Assembly (NCBI RefSeq): GCF_008369935.1
Contig: NZ_VTUZ01000069.1
Span: 1 to 37,404, forward strand
Origin: Paraburkholderia panacisoli
GTDB taxonomy: Bacteria > Pseudomonadota > Gammaproteobacteria > Burkholderiales > Burkholderiaceae
Direction: 5' to 3'
DNA length: 37,404 nt
Made by a program: the position numbers and the translations under genes
Shown here: in pieces, positions 26,093-36,500 of the stretch
How positions within the stretch are numbered: the stretch's first letter is position 1
How the letters are laid out: each line of letters starts with the position of its first letter
The notes under the pieces: generated by a model
What the model saw: only the letters and a program-made list of their open reading frames with translations
The model's database searches: none
What the model was told of the DNA's origin: nothing

Positions 26093-26487
26093 CTCTCATC
26101 CTCCACACAGAGCGAACGCATGACCCTTTCATGCAGCCCGGCTGCACATCAGCATGGTTCGATAGGGAAATGGAACGGCGTTGGCGACCTTCGCGTGGAT
26201 AGAAAGTGCGAGCCGTGAGACCGATATGACAGTAGTTGAGGTTCGAATGAAGTAGGCGAATAACTGCTCGAGCGCCAAACTCTCGTCTGGCATTTTTACC
26301 AATGCGACCTCGAGTCCATCCAGCGCAAACAGCCGCGCGACCGCCGAGGCGCGCGCCTACTGCGACCTTCGGTATGAGAACCAGTATAGGATGCGCCACC
26401 GAGCAACAAAGACTCATTTTGCGGAACTGCAGGCCACAACCAAATGTGACGATGGCCGTTCCGCACTTGAAACCTGACGTTGAGACC
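26093..26487. other. Intergenic; promoter side of the dehydratase and junction with the truncated exoprotein gene
   Basis: No gene is supported. Reading plus, an open frame runs through 26302-26487 into the exoprotein sequence, but the amino acids before 26488 do not resemble the exoprotein or anything I know. The homologous part starts abruptly at 26488, marking a deletion or rearrangement point. Confidence 0.45.
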
Positions 26488-28299
26488 GCAGGGCAGCAGG
26501 TGGTGTTGTACGAATCGTCGAGCAGCAGGCAGGTATTCGTGCAGATAAGCAGTCACGGCACCGTGGTCGATCGTGGTGTCACGCAGGCCGCGCAGATCAA
26601 TCTCGAAGCGGCCGACGGCAATATCTATGCGCTCGCCGGTAGTGGCTCGCGGATCCGCGCGACGGGCACGGCGATGCGCGACGGCCACATCTGGCTGGTT
26701 GCTGGTAATGGCAACGTGACGCAACAAGGCACGCTTGCGGCAACGAATGCCAATGGTAGCGGCGGCACCGTCGATACCATCGCCGGCATACTCACGTTGA
26801 GGAATAGCGCAGCGGTGCAAGCGGGGCTCTGGAATGTGTCGACGCCCAATTTCAGTGTCGATAGTGCTGTCGCCGACGCATTCGTGCGCAGCCTGAACGC
26901 CGGGACGTCGGTCGATGCAACCGCAACCGGCACGAATGGCGCACGTGGCGATATGACCGTTGCGTCCAGTCTTGCCTGGCAAGGCCCGGCGTCGTTATCG
27001 CTCGTGGCTCTTCGCAATGTGACGATATCACCGGCGACCACCCTGAAAAACACAGGGAGCGGCAACCTGGGCTTGAGGGCGGACGCAGCGAATATCGACA
27101 ATAGTGGCAGCATCACCAACCACGGCACGCTCGACTGGTCGAAGAGCACCGGTGCGCTGAGCGCTTTCTACGACATGAACGGCACATACGTTGCCGGTAC
27201 CCAGCTGAGCAACCCGGCATGGGTGCCCCCCGCATTCAGCGGCCTCGTTACTCAGATCACCGCGTACAGGCTTGTCAACTCCCTGACCGACCTGACGAAG
27301 GTTGGCAACGATCTCAACGGTAACTACGCGCTCGGCAGGAACATCGATGCGAGCGCGACGAGCAAGAGCCCCTTCGTTCCAATCGGCAATAGCAACACAC
27401 CGTTCACGGGGCAGTTCGACGGCAAAGGCAATACGATCACCTCGCTCACGCTGGGCGGGATATTGCGCACCGAGACCGAACTGCCACTAATTGGCATGTT
27501 CGGTGTGATCGGTACCCAGGGCGTCGTACGTAACCTCGACATTTCGGGGACGGCGGCCTCGGCTAACGTGAGCGGGATTGTAGGGGCCTCGAGCTTCTAT
27601 ATGGGCATACTCGCCGGCCTGAACAACGGTACTGTCCTGCGCGTGAGCACGGCCGGCACGGTGGTGGCGACCACAAACGACGGGAACCTTCTCGACTTTT
27701 CGACAACCGGTGGGCTCGTGGGCGTCAACGCCGGCTCGATCCTGCGTTCTTCGAGCAGCGCCGCCGTGACCTCGAGGGATGTGGGCGGTGGTCTGGCGGG
27801 CCTGAATAGCGGCCTGATCAGCCAGTCGTTCGCCACGGGTCCTGTCGTAGTATCGGGTTATGTCGCTACGGGCGGTGGCGGCCTCGTCGGCTCTAACAGT
27901 GGCACGATCAGCCAGTCTTATGCAACCGGCTCTACCATGTTTACGTTGTGCCGTCCCACCAATACGCATTGCGGCGGGGCCGCCCTCGTCGTCGATAACT
28001 CAGGAACAATCACCCAGTCATTCGCAACCGGTCCGGTGATCCAGCCGGCGTATGGACCGTTCGGCATCGCGCGGTCCAACGAAGGCACGATTACGAACGA
28101 TGTGTACTGGAACACCAACACCACTGGCGCCACAATCGGCGTCAAATACGGTACGCCGATTCCCACGGCGAACGGGCTGACCACCGCTCAGATGAGCACG
28201 CCGACATCGTTCGTGGGGTATGACTTCAGCCCGACGGGGGTGTGGGCAATGCCAGTCGGCGCGACGCATCCGGTGCTGCGCTGGCAACTGGCGCAATGA
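26488..28299 (+). pseudogene. Filamentous-haemagglutinin-type GLUG exoprotein, N-terminally truncated
   Basis: From 26488 this frame follows the complete minus-strand protein at 30225-32603 from its residue about 207 (GQQVVLYESSSSRQVFVQ) to the shared ending HPVLRWQLAQ. It includes beta-helix stretches (TAMRDGHIWLVAGNGNVTQQ) and GLUG-type repeats (GGLVGSNSGTISQSYATG, GGLVGVNAGS). The signal peptide and the TPS secretion domain are absent, so even if the open frame from 26302 or the ATG at 26452 were used, the product could not be exported by a TpsB partner. The middle (about residues 27480-27960 in DNA terms) differs strongly from the complete copy, so the duplication is old or the GLUG region evolves fast. 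Confidence 0.85.
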
Positions 28300-28829
28300 C
28301 ACACGCGGGGTAAGTCAGTAGGGCTGTTAGCGAGCTTTCGACGCGGGATGATCTTGCCCACGAATCTGCGTCAAGGCACGCGTCCGCAAAGGCCGCGAAC
28401 ACGCCAACGATTTCGCCTCACGAATGTCCGCTGCTCTCGGAGACGAGCCGCGCAGGTCGCAACCGGGCGACTGGCTGAATCGGGTCGGCAGCAGCTGCTC
28501 GGACGACGGCCATGTTGGTCGCCCGAGAATGTTTGCTAACTTCCGTAGTCGGCCAGCCAGGGACATTCAACCTGACCTTCACGCGGACGTTCGAACATCC
28601 GCTGCGCCCCCAACAACGGTCTTACGCTTGCGATCATGTGATCGACGCTCCGCCTCCTTGGGCAGCCATGATCATGTACCGGCGCCCTCCGTATCGCGAC
28701 AGGTCGGAGAAGTGACCCAATCGTCACGCAGAAGGCGCGGGAATCAAAGGACCGAAATCCTGCGCCCAAGGTCGGGCTCAGCGCCGCTCATGGCAAGCGC
28801 CTTAGCGAACGTGAGTCCATCCGGGATCG
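28300..28829. repeat. Gene-free gap with repeat-like DNA
   Basis: About 530 bp downstream of the truncated exoprotein and of the convergent secreted-protein gene. Repeat-like phrases include GACGGCCATGTTGGTCGCCC, GTAGTCGGCCAGCCAGGGAC and GCGGACGTTCGAACATCCGC at about 28580, close to the palindrome near 6940. No gene is supported. Confidence 0.45.
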
Positions 28830-29435
28830 CTAACGGAAGCCATAGACCAGGACCTTTTTCCCCTCAAAACTTTCTTGCACACCTTGCTCGCAACCCGATG
28901 GGCACGTTACTTTGCCGTCCCCGCTCGCGCCTGACACGGTGACCGCCCTGTAGACAACGGATTCGACGAGCGTCCCGTCGGCAGCGACGACGATGTTCAG
29001 ATCAGTTTCGACGCCGGCCGGCACGGCTCCGCCGGCGGTATAGACGATTTTCATGGTGCCGGTGCAATCGGAGTTCACCGTGTAGGTGCCCATCTGGTTC
29101 GGATTGAATGTCGTCTGCCCCCCTTTCGGCAACCCGCCAATCATGCCGAAGTCGGTGCGTTGAAAAGTGCCCCTACCGTCGAACGTCACCAGGGCGACGT
29201 CATCGAGGATCGACGGGGCGGCGTACGGATGCAACGTACCATCGGCGCCTTTCAATCCAAGAATCTCTCCGTGACCGATAAACTCAAACGGTGCCTTTAG
29301 CGTTGCGTTCGAGCAAAGGCCGCCGTGGTCGCCGTGGTCGCCGCGGTCGCCGCGGTCGCCGGCCTGCGCGGCGCCACTGAGCGAGAGAAGTGCAACGGCG
29401 GTTGCTGACAAAATGCACAAATGCTTGATCTTCAT
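28830..29435 (-). CDS. Secreted hypothetical protein with a Gly-Asp-Arg/His repeat after the signal peptide
   Basis: A 201-residue exported protein. Residues 1-25 form a clear signal peptide (MKIKHLCILSATAVALLSLS, then GAAQA before the cleavage). It is followed by GDRGDRGDHGDHGG (26-39), encoded by four 9-bp units. The body is beta-rich (APFEFIGHGEILGL, DVALVTFDGRGTFQRTDFG, MGTYTVNSDCTGTMKIVY) with Cys at 41, in SDCTG and in TCPSGC, consistent with a small periplasmic or secreted beta-barrel domain. The N-xT-LKxP(F/Y)EFIGHGE phrase and overall pattern recur in Burkholderia secreted proteins of unknown function, by recollection. ATG 29435 is preferred because AAGGAGATGACC precedes it; an ATG six bases upstream sits inside that site. 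It stands alone on the minus strand. Confidence 0.78.
   Translation of the reverse strand: MKIKHLCILSATAVALLSLSGAAQAGDRGDRGDHGDHGGLCSNATLKAPFEFIGHGEILGLKGADGTLHPYAAPSILDDVALVTFDGRGTFQRTDFGMIGGLPKGGQTTFNPNQMGTYTVNSDCTGTMKIVYTAGGAVPAGVETDLNIVVAADGTLVESVVYRAVTVSGASGDGKVTCPSGCEQGVQESFEGKKVLVYGFR
29325..29360 (-). repeat. Four tandem 9-bp units inside the secreted-protein gene
   Basis: Read on the minus strand, two GGCGACCGC units are followed by two GGCGACCAC units, coding Gly-Asp-Arg and Gly-Asp-His triplets. The in-frame 9-bp period allows length change without loss of frame. Confidence 0.9.
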
Positions 29436-30054
29436 GGTCATCTCCTTGTCACCGAACCAGGCACGTAACATCACAGCGCGCAGGGGCCTACTACCTGGCG
29501 AGATAGGCGCCCAATCCAAACAAATGGAATAAAACGCGGCCGCAGTGCTACCCGGCTGCCGCAGTTTGCGGAGCAAGGGATGAGAGAACGAGAGGCCGTC
29601 GGTGCGACGGGCCTATTCCCGAGTGTGAGGCGAGAAAGCCCATGCGTGGGCCAATGGAGTGAATGGCGACACGCTTCACCAAGCAGTCATTTTTCGCCCG
29701 GTGTCGGCAGACACGTGCAGATGGGGGCACGACAGTCCGCGCAATTGTGACTTCGTGAGTCAGCCACGCTTTAAAGTCGCATAGCAAAAAGTAGCGTAAT
29801 CCACGCTATTCGCCGATACCAGATGAATATCGGACAAAAGGCAGGCGCATTCAGAATCGCGGTACGAATGATGGACTATCGCGCGATAGCGAACGACTGC
29901 GAAGGCCTCCGCGGTCGGCCAGCATGTAGGCAACGATGACCGTTGCACTTTGGAGAGCCCCCGTTGGCGCGGCCTCCGGATGGCCGCCAGCTCAGCTGGC
30001 CGCCGGCATCAGCAGCGCGTTGGCGTTGCCCTCATCGGCAGTCACGTGATTAGC
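29436..30054. other. Intergenic, no supported gene
   Basis: About 620 bp. The first part is the promoter side of the secreted-protein gene. I see no gene, RNA or clear repeat in the remainder; the stretch near 29960-30010 is GC-rich with short palindromic bits (GGCCGCCAGCTCAGCTGGCCGCC at about 29981-30003). Confidence 0.4.
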
Positions 30055-30179
30055 TATCCATACAATCTGCGGCGCAACACGGAACAAGCCGCTCCCGCAT
30101 GCGTCGCCCAGACGCCGTTCGCAATGAAATCGTACGCAGGGCCGAAGCTTGACGGTACGCTTATCTGCGCGGTCGTCAG
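30055..30179 (-). pseudogene. C-terminal scrap of a third GLUG exoprotein
   Basis: The minus strand from 30179 reads LTTAQISVPSSFGPAYDF, then NGVWATHAGA and VLRRRLYG before a TAG at 30055-30057. This aligns with the shared C-termini of the two large copies (LTTAQM...S F...YDFSPTGVWAMP...A..HPVLRWQLAQ). It lies 45 bp beyond the stop of the complete gene on the same strand, so a second exoprotein gene, or at least its 3' end, was once in tandem here. Confidence 0.75.
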
Positions 30180-30224
30180 CGCCTGCGCAGCCGGAACCAT
30201 GCGTTCTAACTTGTCGTGCAGCGC

Positions 30225-32603
30225 CTACTGCGCCAGCTGCCACCGAAGGATCGGATGCGTCGCACTGGCAGGCATCGCCCATGTTCCCGTTGGACTAAAG
30301 TCCCATGACGCATCGAAGCTTTTCACGTTACCCATCTGGGCGGTCGTGAGGCCATTGGACGACGGCAGTTGACCACCGGCCCCCGAGCTTTGCGTTCGTG
30401 TCGTCGTCTCCTTGTCCCAGTAGACGTTCGTTGCGATTGTGCCCCCGTTGGAGGACGCGATCCCACCGAAATAGGTTGAATCCGGCGGCCCACAACAGTA
30501 GCTTTGAACCTGGCCCGACGCGAACGATTGTTCGACCACGCCCGAATTGCCTAGAACCAATCCGCCAGCCTGGGCAGACCCGTACGTTATGCCCGTCGCG
30601 TACGATTGCGATACGGTGCCACGGTTGTCGCCGACCAGGCCGCCCGAGAAGCCGTGGGTCGTGGCGGTCACGCTCCCGGTCGCGTACGACTGTTTGATCG
30701 TTCCATAGTTGGCGCCTACGAGCCCGCCGATCTCGCCGGAGGACTCAACCGATGCGCTGCTCCAGGAACGTTCGATCAGCCCGTCGTTGCGCCCCACCAG
30801 GCCTCCGACCAGAGGGCCCTCGTAGGGTCCCACGCTCGTCATCCCGGTCGTATAAGCGTGGGTGACTAACCCTTGATTCTGCCCGGCGAGAATGCCGAAG
30901 CCCAGGTCTCGATACTCCCCGCCCAGGTCGCTGTTCGTCATGCCGATATTGCGTACGACGCCCGTGGGGCCGATCACGCCGAACAGCCCAACTGCTGGGT
31001 CCTGTTCACGGTGAAACGCGTCAATCACATGTCCCATGCCGTCGAACTGACCGGAGAACGGCGTGGCCGTGTCGCCAATCGAAACGAACGCGACGGAGGA
31101 ATTCGTCGCACTCGCATCGATATTCTTGCCAAGTGCATAGTTGCCCGTCAGATCGAGCGACACACTCTGCAGATCGGCCAACGAATTGACCAGCTTGTAG
31201 CCGGTCACTTGCGCCACGAGACCGCTATAAGGCGCGGCTGCCCACGCGCTATTCGCGAGGATCGACCCGTGGCTGTAGCTGCCATTCATGTCATAGAACG
31301 ACCTCACAAAACCCGTACTGTCCGACCAGTCGATCGTGCCCTGGTTTGCCACGCTGCCATTGTTGTTGATGCTCGCCGCGTCCGCCCGCAAGCTCACGTT
31401 GCCGCTGCCGGTGTTCCTGAGTGTTGTCGCTGCTGCAATCGTTACATTGCGAAAAGCCACCAGCGATAACGACGCAGGACCTTTCCAGTCAAGACTGGAA
31501 GCAACGGTCATATCGCCGGTCGCCCCATTCGTTCCGGTCGCGGTTGCATCGACGGACGTGCCAGCGTTCAGGCTGCGCACGAACGCGCCAGCCGTGGCGC
31601 TATCGACGGTGAAGTCTGGCGTCGACACATTCCAGAGCCCCGCTTGCACCGCTGCGCTATTCCTCAAACTGAGTGTGTTGGCGATGGTATCGACGGTGCC
31701 GCCGCTACCATCGGCATTCGTTGCCGCAAGCATGCCTTGTTGCGTCACGTTGCCATTGCCGGCCACCAGCCAGACGTGGCCGTCGCGCATGGCCGTCCCC
31801 GTCGCGCGGATCCGCGAGCCACTGCCGGCAAGGGCATAGATATTGCCGTCCGCTGCTTCGAGATTGATCTGCGCGGCTTGCGTGTCACCGCGATCGACCA
31901 CCGTGCCTCTACTGCTTACCTGCACGAAAACCTGCCTGCTGCTCGACGATTCGTACAACACGACCTGCTGCCCCGCGATGTATTCGGCCGTGCCGTTTGG
32001 TGCGCTGACCGAGCCTGCATTCACGACGACGTCATGTGAGAAAAGGAAGACATCGCCGCCGCTCGAACTGATCTTGCCGAGATTCACGACCTTCCCATTC
32101 GAGAATCCCGCGAGCGTCAGCGTCCCGCCATTCATGAAGGCGGTATCCGGCAGATCGAGCGTCGAAGCCACGAATCGTCCGCCTGTGCTGATGACGCCGC
32201 TGCGGCCCACGAGGACACCCTGGGGGTTGATCAGATACACACCGCCCGTTGCGTTCAGGTTGCCGAGAATCGTCGAGACGGTGCCGCCCGTCACGCGATT
32301 GAGCGTTGCGCCCGAGCCGATTTCAAATATGACGGTATTACCCTTGCCGATCGAGAAGCTGGTCCAGTCGATCACGCCGCGAGTCGTGCCGGGCTGCGTC
32401 ACGGTGAGCGCATCGCCCTGGCCAGCGATGGTTCCTGCGCCGGCAACGTAGTGACCGCCTTGCGGGAGGACGCCACCGGCAATCGCCGTATGCGCCAACG
32501 ACAATCCAGCGAGAGAGATAGCGATGAGGGGCGCGATGCCACGCGGCGAGTGTCGGCTTCGTAGTGCGCGTAGTTGCGGACGACGTGAGGACCAAGGTGA
32601 CAT
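30225..32603 (-). CDS. Filamentous-haemagglutinin-type exoprotein (TpsA-like) with GLUG repeats
   Basis: A 792-residue secreted protein. A long basic signal peptide (about residues 1-42, ending LAHTAIA) precedes a TPS secretion domain with NRVTGG at 102-107 and the hallmark INPQGVLVG at 125-133. A beta-helix region follows to about residue 520. The rest holds GLUG-type repeats (GGLVGRNDGLIERS, GGLVGANYGTIKQSYATGSV, GGLVGDNRGTVSQSYATG) and a conserved C-terminus ending LRWQLAQ. ATG 32603 follows a very strong AAAGGAGGATAT site. TpsA proteins cross the outer membrane through a TpsB partner, which is not in this window; the partner must lie elsewhere or be shared. Likely role: surface adhesion or biofilm. 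A truncated paralogue faces it at 26488-28299. Confidence 0.92.
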   Translation of the reverse strand: MSPWSSRRPQLRALRSRHSPRGIAPLIAISLAGLSLAHTAIAGGVLPQGGHYVAGAGTIAGQGDALTVTQPGTTRGVIDWTSFSIGKGNTVIFEIGSGATLNRVTGGTVSTILGNLNATGGVYLINPQGVLVGRSGVISTGGRFVASTLDLPDTAFMNGGTLTLAGFSNGKVVNLGKISSSGGDVFLFSHDVVVNAGSVSAPNGTAEYIAGQQVVLYESSSSRQVFVQVSSRGTVVDRGDTQAAQINLEAADGNIYALAGSGSRIRATGTAMRDGHVWLVAGNGNVTQQGMLAATNADGSGGTVDTIANTLSLRNSAAVQAGLWNVSTPDFTVDSATAGAFVRSLNAGTSVDATATGTNGATGDMTVASSLDWKGPASLSLVAFRNVTIAAATTLRNTGSGNVSLRADAASINNNGSVANQGTIDWSDSTGFVRSFYDMNGSYSHGSILANSAWAAAPYSGLVAQVTGYKLVNSLADLQSVSLDLTGNYALGKNIDASATNSSVAFVSIGDTATPFSGQFDGMGHVIDAFHREQDPAVGLFGVIGPTGVVRNIGMTNSDLGGEYRDLGFGILAGQNQGLVTHAYTTGMTSVGPYEGPLVGGLVGRNDGLIERSWSSASVESSGEIGGLVGANYGTIKQSYATGSVTATTHGFSGGLVGDNRGTVSQSYATGITYGSAQAGGLVLGNSGVVEQSFASGQVQSYCCGPPDSTYFGGIASSNGGTIATNVYWDKETTTRTQSSGAGGQLPSSNGLTTAQMGNVKSFDASWDFSPTGTWAMPASATHPILRWQLAQ

Positions 32604-32959
32604 ATATCCTCCTTTCGCGGAGGCTGAATGGATGCCAACAGCCCCGCAATCCGACCGGAGTCACGTGAAGCGTGGCTAACCTACAGTCAGAGTACTAGTT
32701 ACCTTGCCTGCTTCACACGAATAAATGTCACAGCGCCGCCCGGGCGGGCCTTGCTTTGCTGCTTGCTATCCAGCATCACAGATTTTGCAGTGTCCGGTCG
32801 GAAATATCCGTGCCGACGAGGCGGCGGGCATGCCGGCATCTGCGCGGGCGGGGCGACCTGCTGTCAGCCGTGAGCCGCCATTTCGAGTTTCAGACCTTGG
32901 AGGGCTGCGAAACTCGTTAAGCAGCCGTTGATGTCGCGCAAGTCCGCACGGCTGATGCG
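32604..32959. other. Intergenic, promoter side of the exoprotein gene
   Basis: No gene is supported. This contains the upstream region of the minus-strand exoprotein gene; I cannot define the promoter by eye. Confidence 0.4.
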
Positions 32960-33390
32960 GATCGGATTCTGTCTGTCACCATCAGGTACCTGCGTACGTT
33001 GCTGATACATGGGGCGCGCTCTGTTCTGTGTCACACCAAGGTACCAACCGCATGGCAAAAGGCAATACAGGTGCGACGTCCAGCAAATGTAGTAACAGTG
33101 GCCTTGCGAACAAAATGGCGAGAGTCGCCTGGGCGATCCTCGCTCACCGGACTTCGTACGAAGCGCATCATGTGAGCAACAGACCTGCATAGCAGGATGA
33201 GCACTTTGAAGCGTTGAGGAACTGGTAGGTTGCTTGGGTTGATTTCAATGTGATGGCGCGACAGGTCGGACCGCAGGAACGCAAACCTGAACACAGTCTT
33301 GTGCTTCAAGCACGTGGCCGAGATGAGGACGTTCCTGGCGAATTCCATCAGGGCCCGCAGCTTCGGCTTGCAAAAGGCCGCATGTAAGAC
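32960..33390 (+). mobile_element. Degenerate IS110/IS1111-family insertion sequence, 3' end
   Basis: The plus strand at about 32988-33040 reads YLRTLLIHGARSVL, the classic C-terminal motif of IS110-type transposases. In another frame, 33100-33192 reads LANKMARVAWAILAHRTSYEAHHV and then a stop at 33190-33192. A frameshift near 33090 therefore separates the two parts, and everything upstream of about 32960 is gone or too decayed to read. The non-coding DNA after the stop (TGATGGCGCGACAGGTCGGACCG near 33250, GAATTCCATCAGGGCCCGCAG near 33340) looks like the usual trailing region of IS1111-type elements, so I extend the remnant to about 33390; that boundary is approximate. Confidence 0.72.
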
Positions 33391-33509
33391 CGCAGCCGAT
33401 ACCTCGTTCACGTATCACACAAGATCAACTTGGCAAACCGGGCGGTGTCCATATAAGGCCGTGTGAAAACGCAAGCTGCAGCAAGTCGATTTCGGGGCAA
33501 CACTGCAGG

Positions 33510-36500
33510 ATGTGCGCCATCCGCCGGTTCGCAGACGTCCTATTATTCTCCATGGGTGGATGGCACGGACCAAGCGTAGGCATGGAGGCGTCGGATGCCA
33601 CGACGATAGGCCGAATGAAGCCCGAAACTTCTCCGAAACATGCATTGGCCACGACTATCGGCAGCGCTGCCGCTGGCGTGGTGCGCTACCCCGGATTTGA
33701 GGTCGATGTCGATCGCGGCGAGTTGCGTGTCGAGGGGCAAGCGGTTGTGCTCAGACCCAGGACTTTTGCGCTGCTGGCGTATCTGGCGCAACACCCGGGC
33801 CGGCTGCTTGCAAGAGACGAACTCCTCCAGGCGGTGTGGCGTGACGCCATTGTGACCGACGACTCGTTGGTCCAGTGCCTTGGCGAACTGCGCTCGGCCT
33901 TGGGCGAGCATCGACAGCGTGTGATCCGGACCGTCCCCCGCAGGGGTTACATGCTTGAGCTTCAGCCCATTGCACCTGCCATGTCTTGCGAAGCCGATCC
34001 AACGGATTCGATCTCGCTTGCCTCGTTGATCGAAAGCCGCGCCGTACCGCAACCTTGCACGAATCGCGATATGCGCTGCATGAAGTGCGGGTTCGAGAAT
34101 GCCGTTGCAGCCAGCTTTTGCGAGCAGTGCGGCGCCAACCTGGCACGCATCTGCCCAAAATGTGGCCACGAACTGAGCCCGAGCGCGCAGTTCTGCCGTG
34201 CGTGTGGCACGCCTGTGGGTCCCTCGCCGCCCCCCATTCACTACACGCCACCCCACCTGGCCGAACGAATTCTGGCCGAGCATGCTGCGCTGGAAGCGCG
34301 GGGGGAGACTGCTGGTGAACGTAAGAGCGTCACCGTGCTGTTCGCTGACCTGGCCGACTCGACGGAGTTGATTCGCGACATGGATCCGGAAGACGCCGAC
34401 CGGCTGATTGGACCGGTCGTCGAACTGATGATGGGGGCTGTGCACCACTATGAAGGCTACGTTGCAAAGTCCCTGGGCGACGGTATCCTGGCGCTTTTTG
34501 GTGCGCCCATTGCCCATGAGGACCACACGCAGCGCGCGCTGTACGCGGCGTTGCGTATGCAGGACGAGATGCGTCGCCACAGTAACAGGATCCGTCTGCA
34601 GTCCGGCATCCCGCTCCAGATCCGGGTAGGTATCAATACCGGTGAGGTGGTGGTGCGCTCGATTCGAAAGGATGATCTGCACACGGAATACGAGCCGGTG
34701 GGGTACACGATCCATGTCGCGTTTCGGATGCAGACGATCGCCGCGCCTTCCTCCATCCTCGTGAGCGAGTCCTCCTACAAGCTCGCGAAGGGGTATTTCG
34801 AGTTCAAGGCTCTCGAAAACACCCACGTCAAGGGCATCCCGGACCCGCTCGCCGTTTATGAGGTGCTTGGTCCGGGTGCGCTGCGCACGCGGCTCCAGGT
34901 GGCGGCGCGGCTTGGCCTCGCCCAGTTCGTGGGCCGGCAGACCGAACTCGGGCAATTGCATCATGCGCTGGAACAGGCCGCGGCGGGGCGCGGACAGATC
35001 GTCGCGCTGGTGGGCGAGGCCGGGGTCGGAAAGTCGCGGCTGCTCCACGAGTTCAAGGAACGCTCGCATCGCGGCTGCCTGGTGCTAGAGACTTTTGCGG
35101 TTCCGCACGGCAAAGCCTTTCCCTATTTGCCGCTGATCGAGCTCTTGAGGAACTACTTCCAGATCACTGCTCCGGACGACGACCGCCGATGCCGGGAGAA
35201 AGTCGCGGACAAGGTGCTGACATTGGACCGCAGCCTGGAAGACCTCTTGCCTTACCTGCTGTATCTGCTGGGCATCAGCGAGCCCGGTTCGGCACTTGCG
35301 GAGATGGACTCTCAGATCCGGCGCGGCCGCACGTTCGGTGCAATCACACGCCTGCTGGTGCGCGAAAGCCTCAATCAGCCGATCGAGCTCCTGGTCGAGG
35401 ACCTGCAATGGCTGGACGGCGAGACCCAGGCGTTCCTCGCCTTTCTCGCCGACCGCGTGGCGAGCACCCGGATGCTCCTGCTTATGAACTACCGACCCGA
35501 GTATGAGCACGGCTGGGGTCAAAAAAGCTACTGTACCCAGCTGCGGCTCGATGCCCTGGACCAGGTCGAAGCCCCACGACTGCTCATGTCCCTGCTGGGG
35601 GACGATCTCAGTCTGTCGCCACTCAAGCAGCTCATCCTGGAGAAAACTGAGGGCAATCCCTTCTTCATGGAGGAGATCGTCCAGACCCTGGCCGAGGAGA
35701 AGTTGTTGCTCGGCCCCCGCGGACGTTATCGCATCGAGACGACGCCGACGACGCTGCATATGCCGACCACCGTGCAGGGTGTGCTCGCGGCCCGCATGGA
35801 TCGGCTCCCCACCGCGGAAAAGGCGTTGCTGCAGACCCTCGCAGTGGTCGGCAAGGAGTCTCCCTGGAGGCTGATCCACGCGGTTGTCGGGCAGTCTGAG
35901 GACGAATTGCGCCGCCTTTTGTGCCACCTGCAGGCCGCAGAATTCATTTACGAGCGGTCGACATTCCGGGGGGAGGAATATAGTTTCAAGCACGCCCTCA
36001 CCCAGGAGGTCGCGGGCAACTCCCTCCTCGCAGAACAGCGCAGCCTGCTGCATGAACGCACGGCGCAGGCCGTCGAGGCACTTTTTCACAGTCGACTCAA
36101 GGACTACTGCAGCGAGTTGGCACACCACTACAGCCTTAGTGGAAATACCCCAAAAGCCGTGCACTGCCTGACTTTTACGGCCGAACTCCACCAGTTTCGG
36201 CGTGAGGCGCAACTGACTCAGGAATGCGCCGAAGCCGCGATCACGCTCTCGACCGAGCAGGGCTTTCCGTTCTGGCTGGCGTGGGCGACCATCCTTCGGG
36301 GCTGGGCGCTGGCCGAGCAGGGACGCATCGAGGAGGGCATTGCGCAGATGAGCCACGGCCTTGCCGCCTATCGGGCTACAGGGGCTGAGCTGGGACGCCC
36401 GTACTTTCTGGGCCTCATGGCCTCAGCCTATGCGAACGCCGGGCAAGCGCAGGCCGGGCTGAGCGTGCTGCTCGAGGCGATGGCCATGGTCGACAAGACG

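Noticed and set aside
33543..35069. 508-codon minus-strand frame opposite the cyclase fusion, and a similar one at 35085-36356
   Set aside because: Antisense of recognised domains; composition not protein-like.
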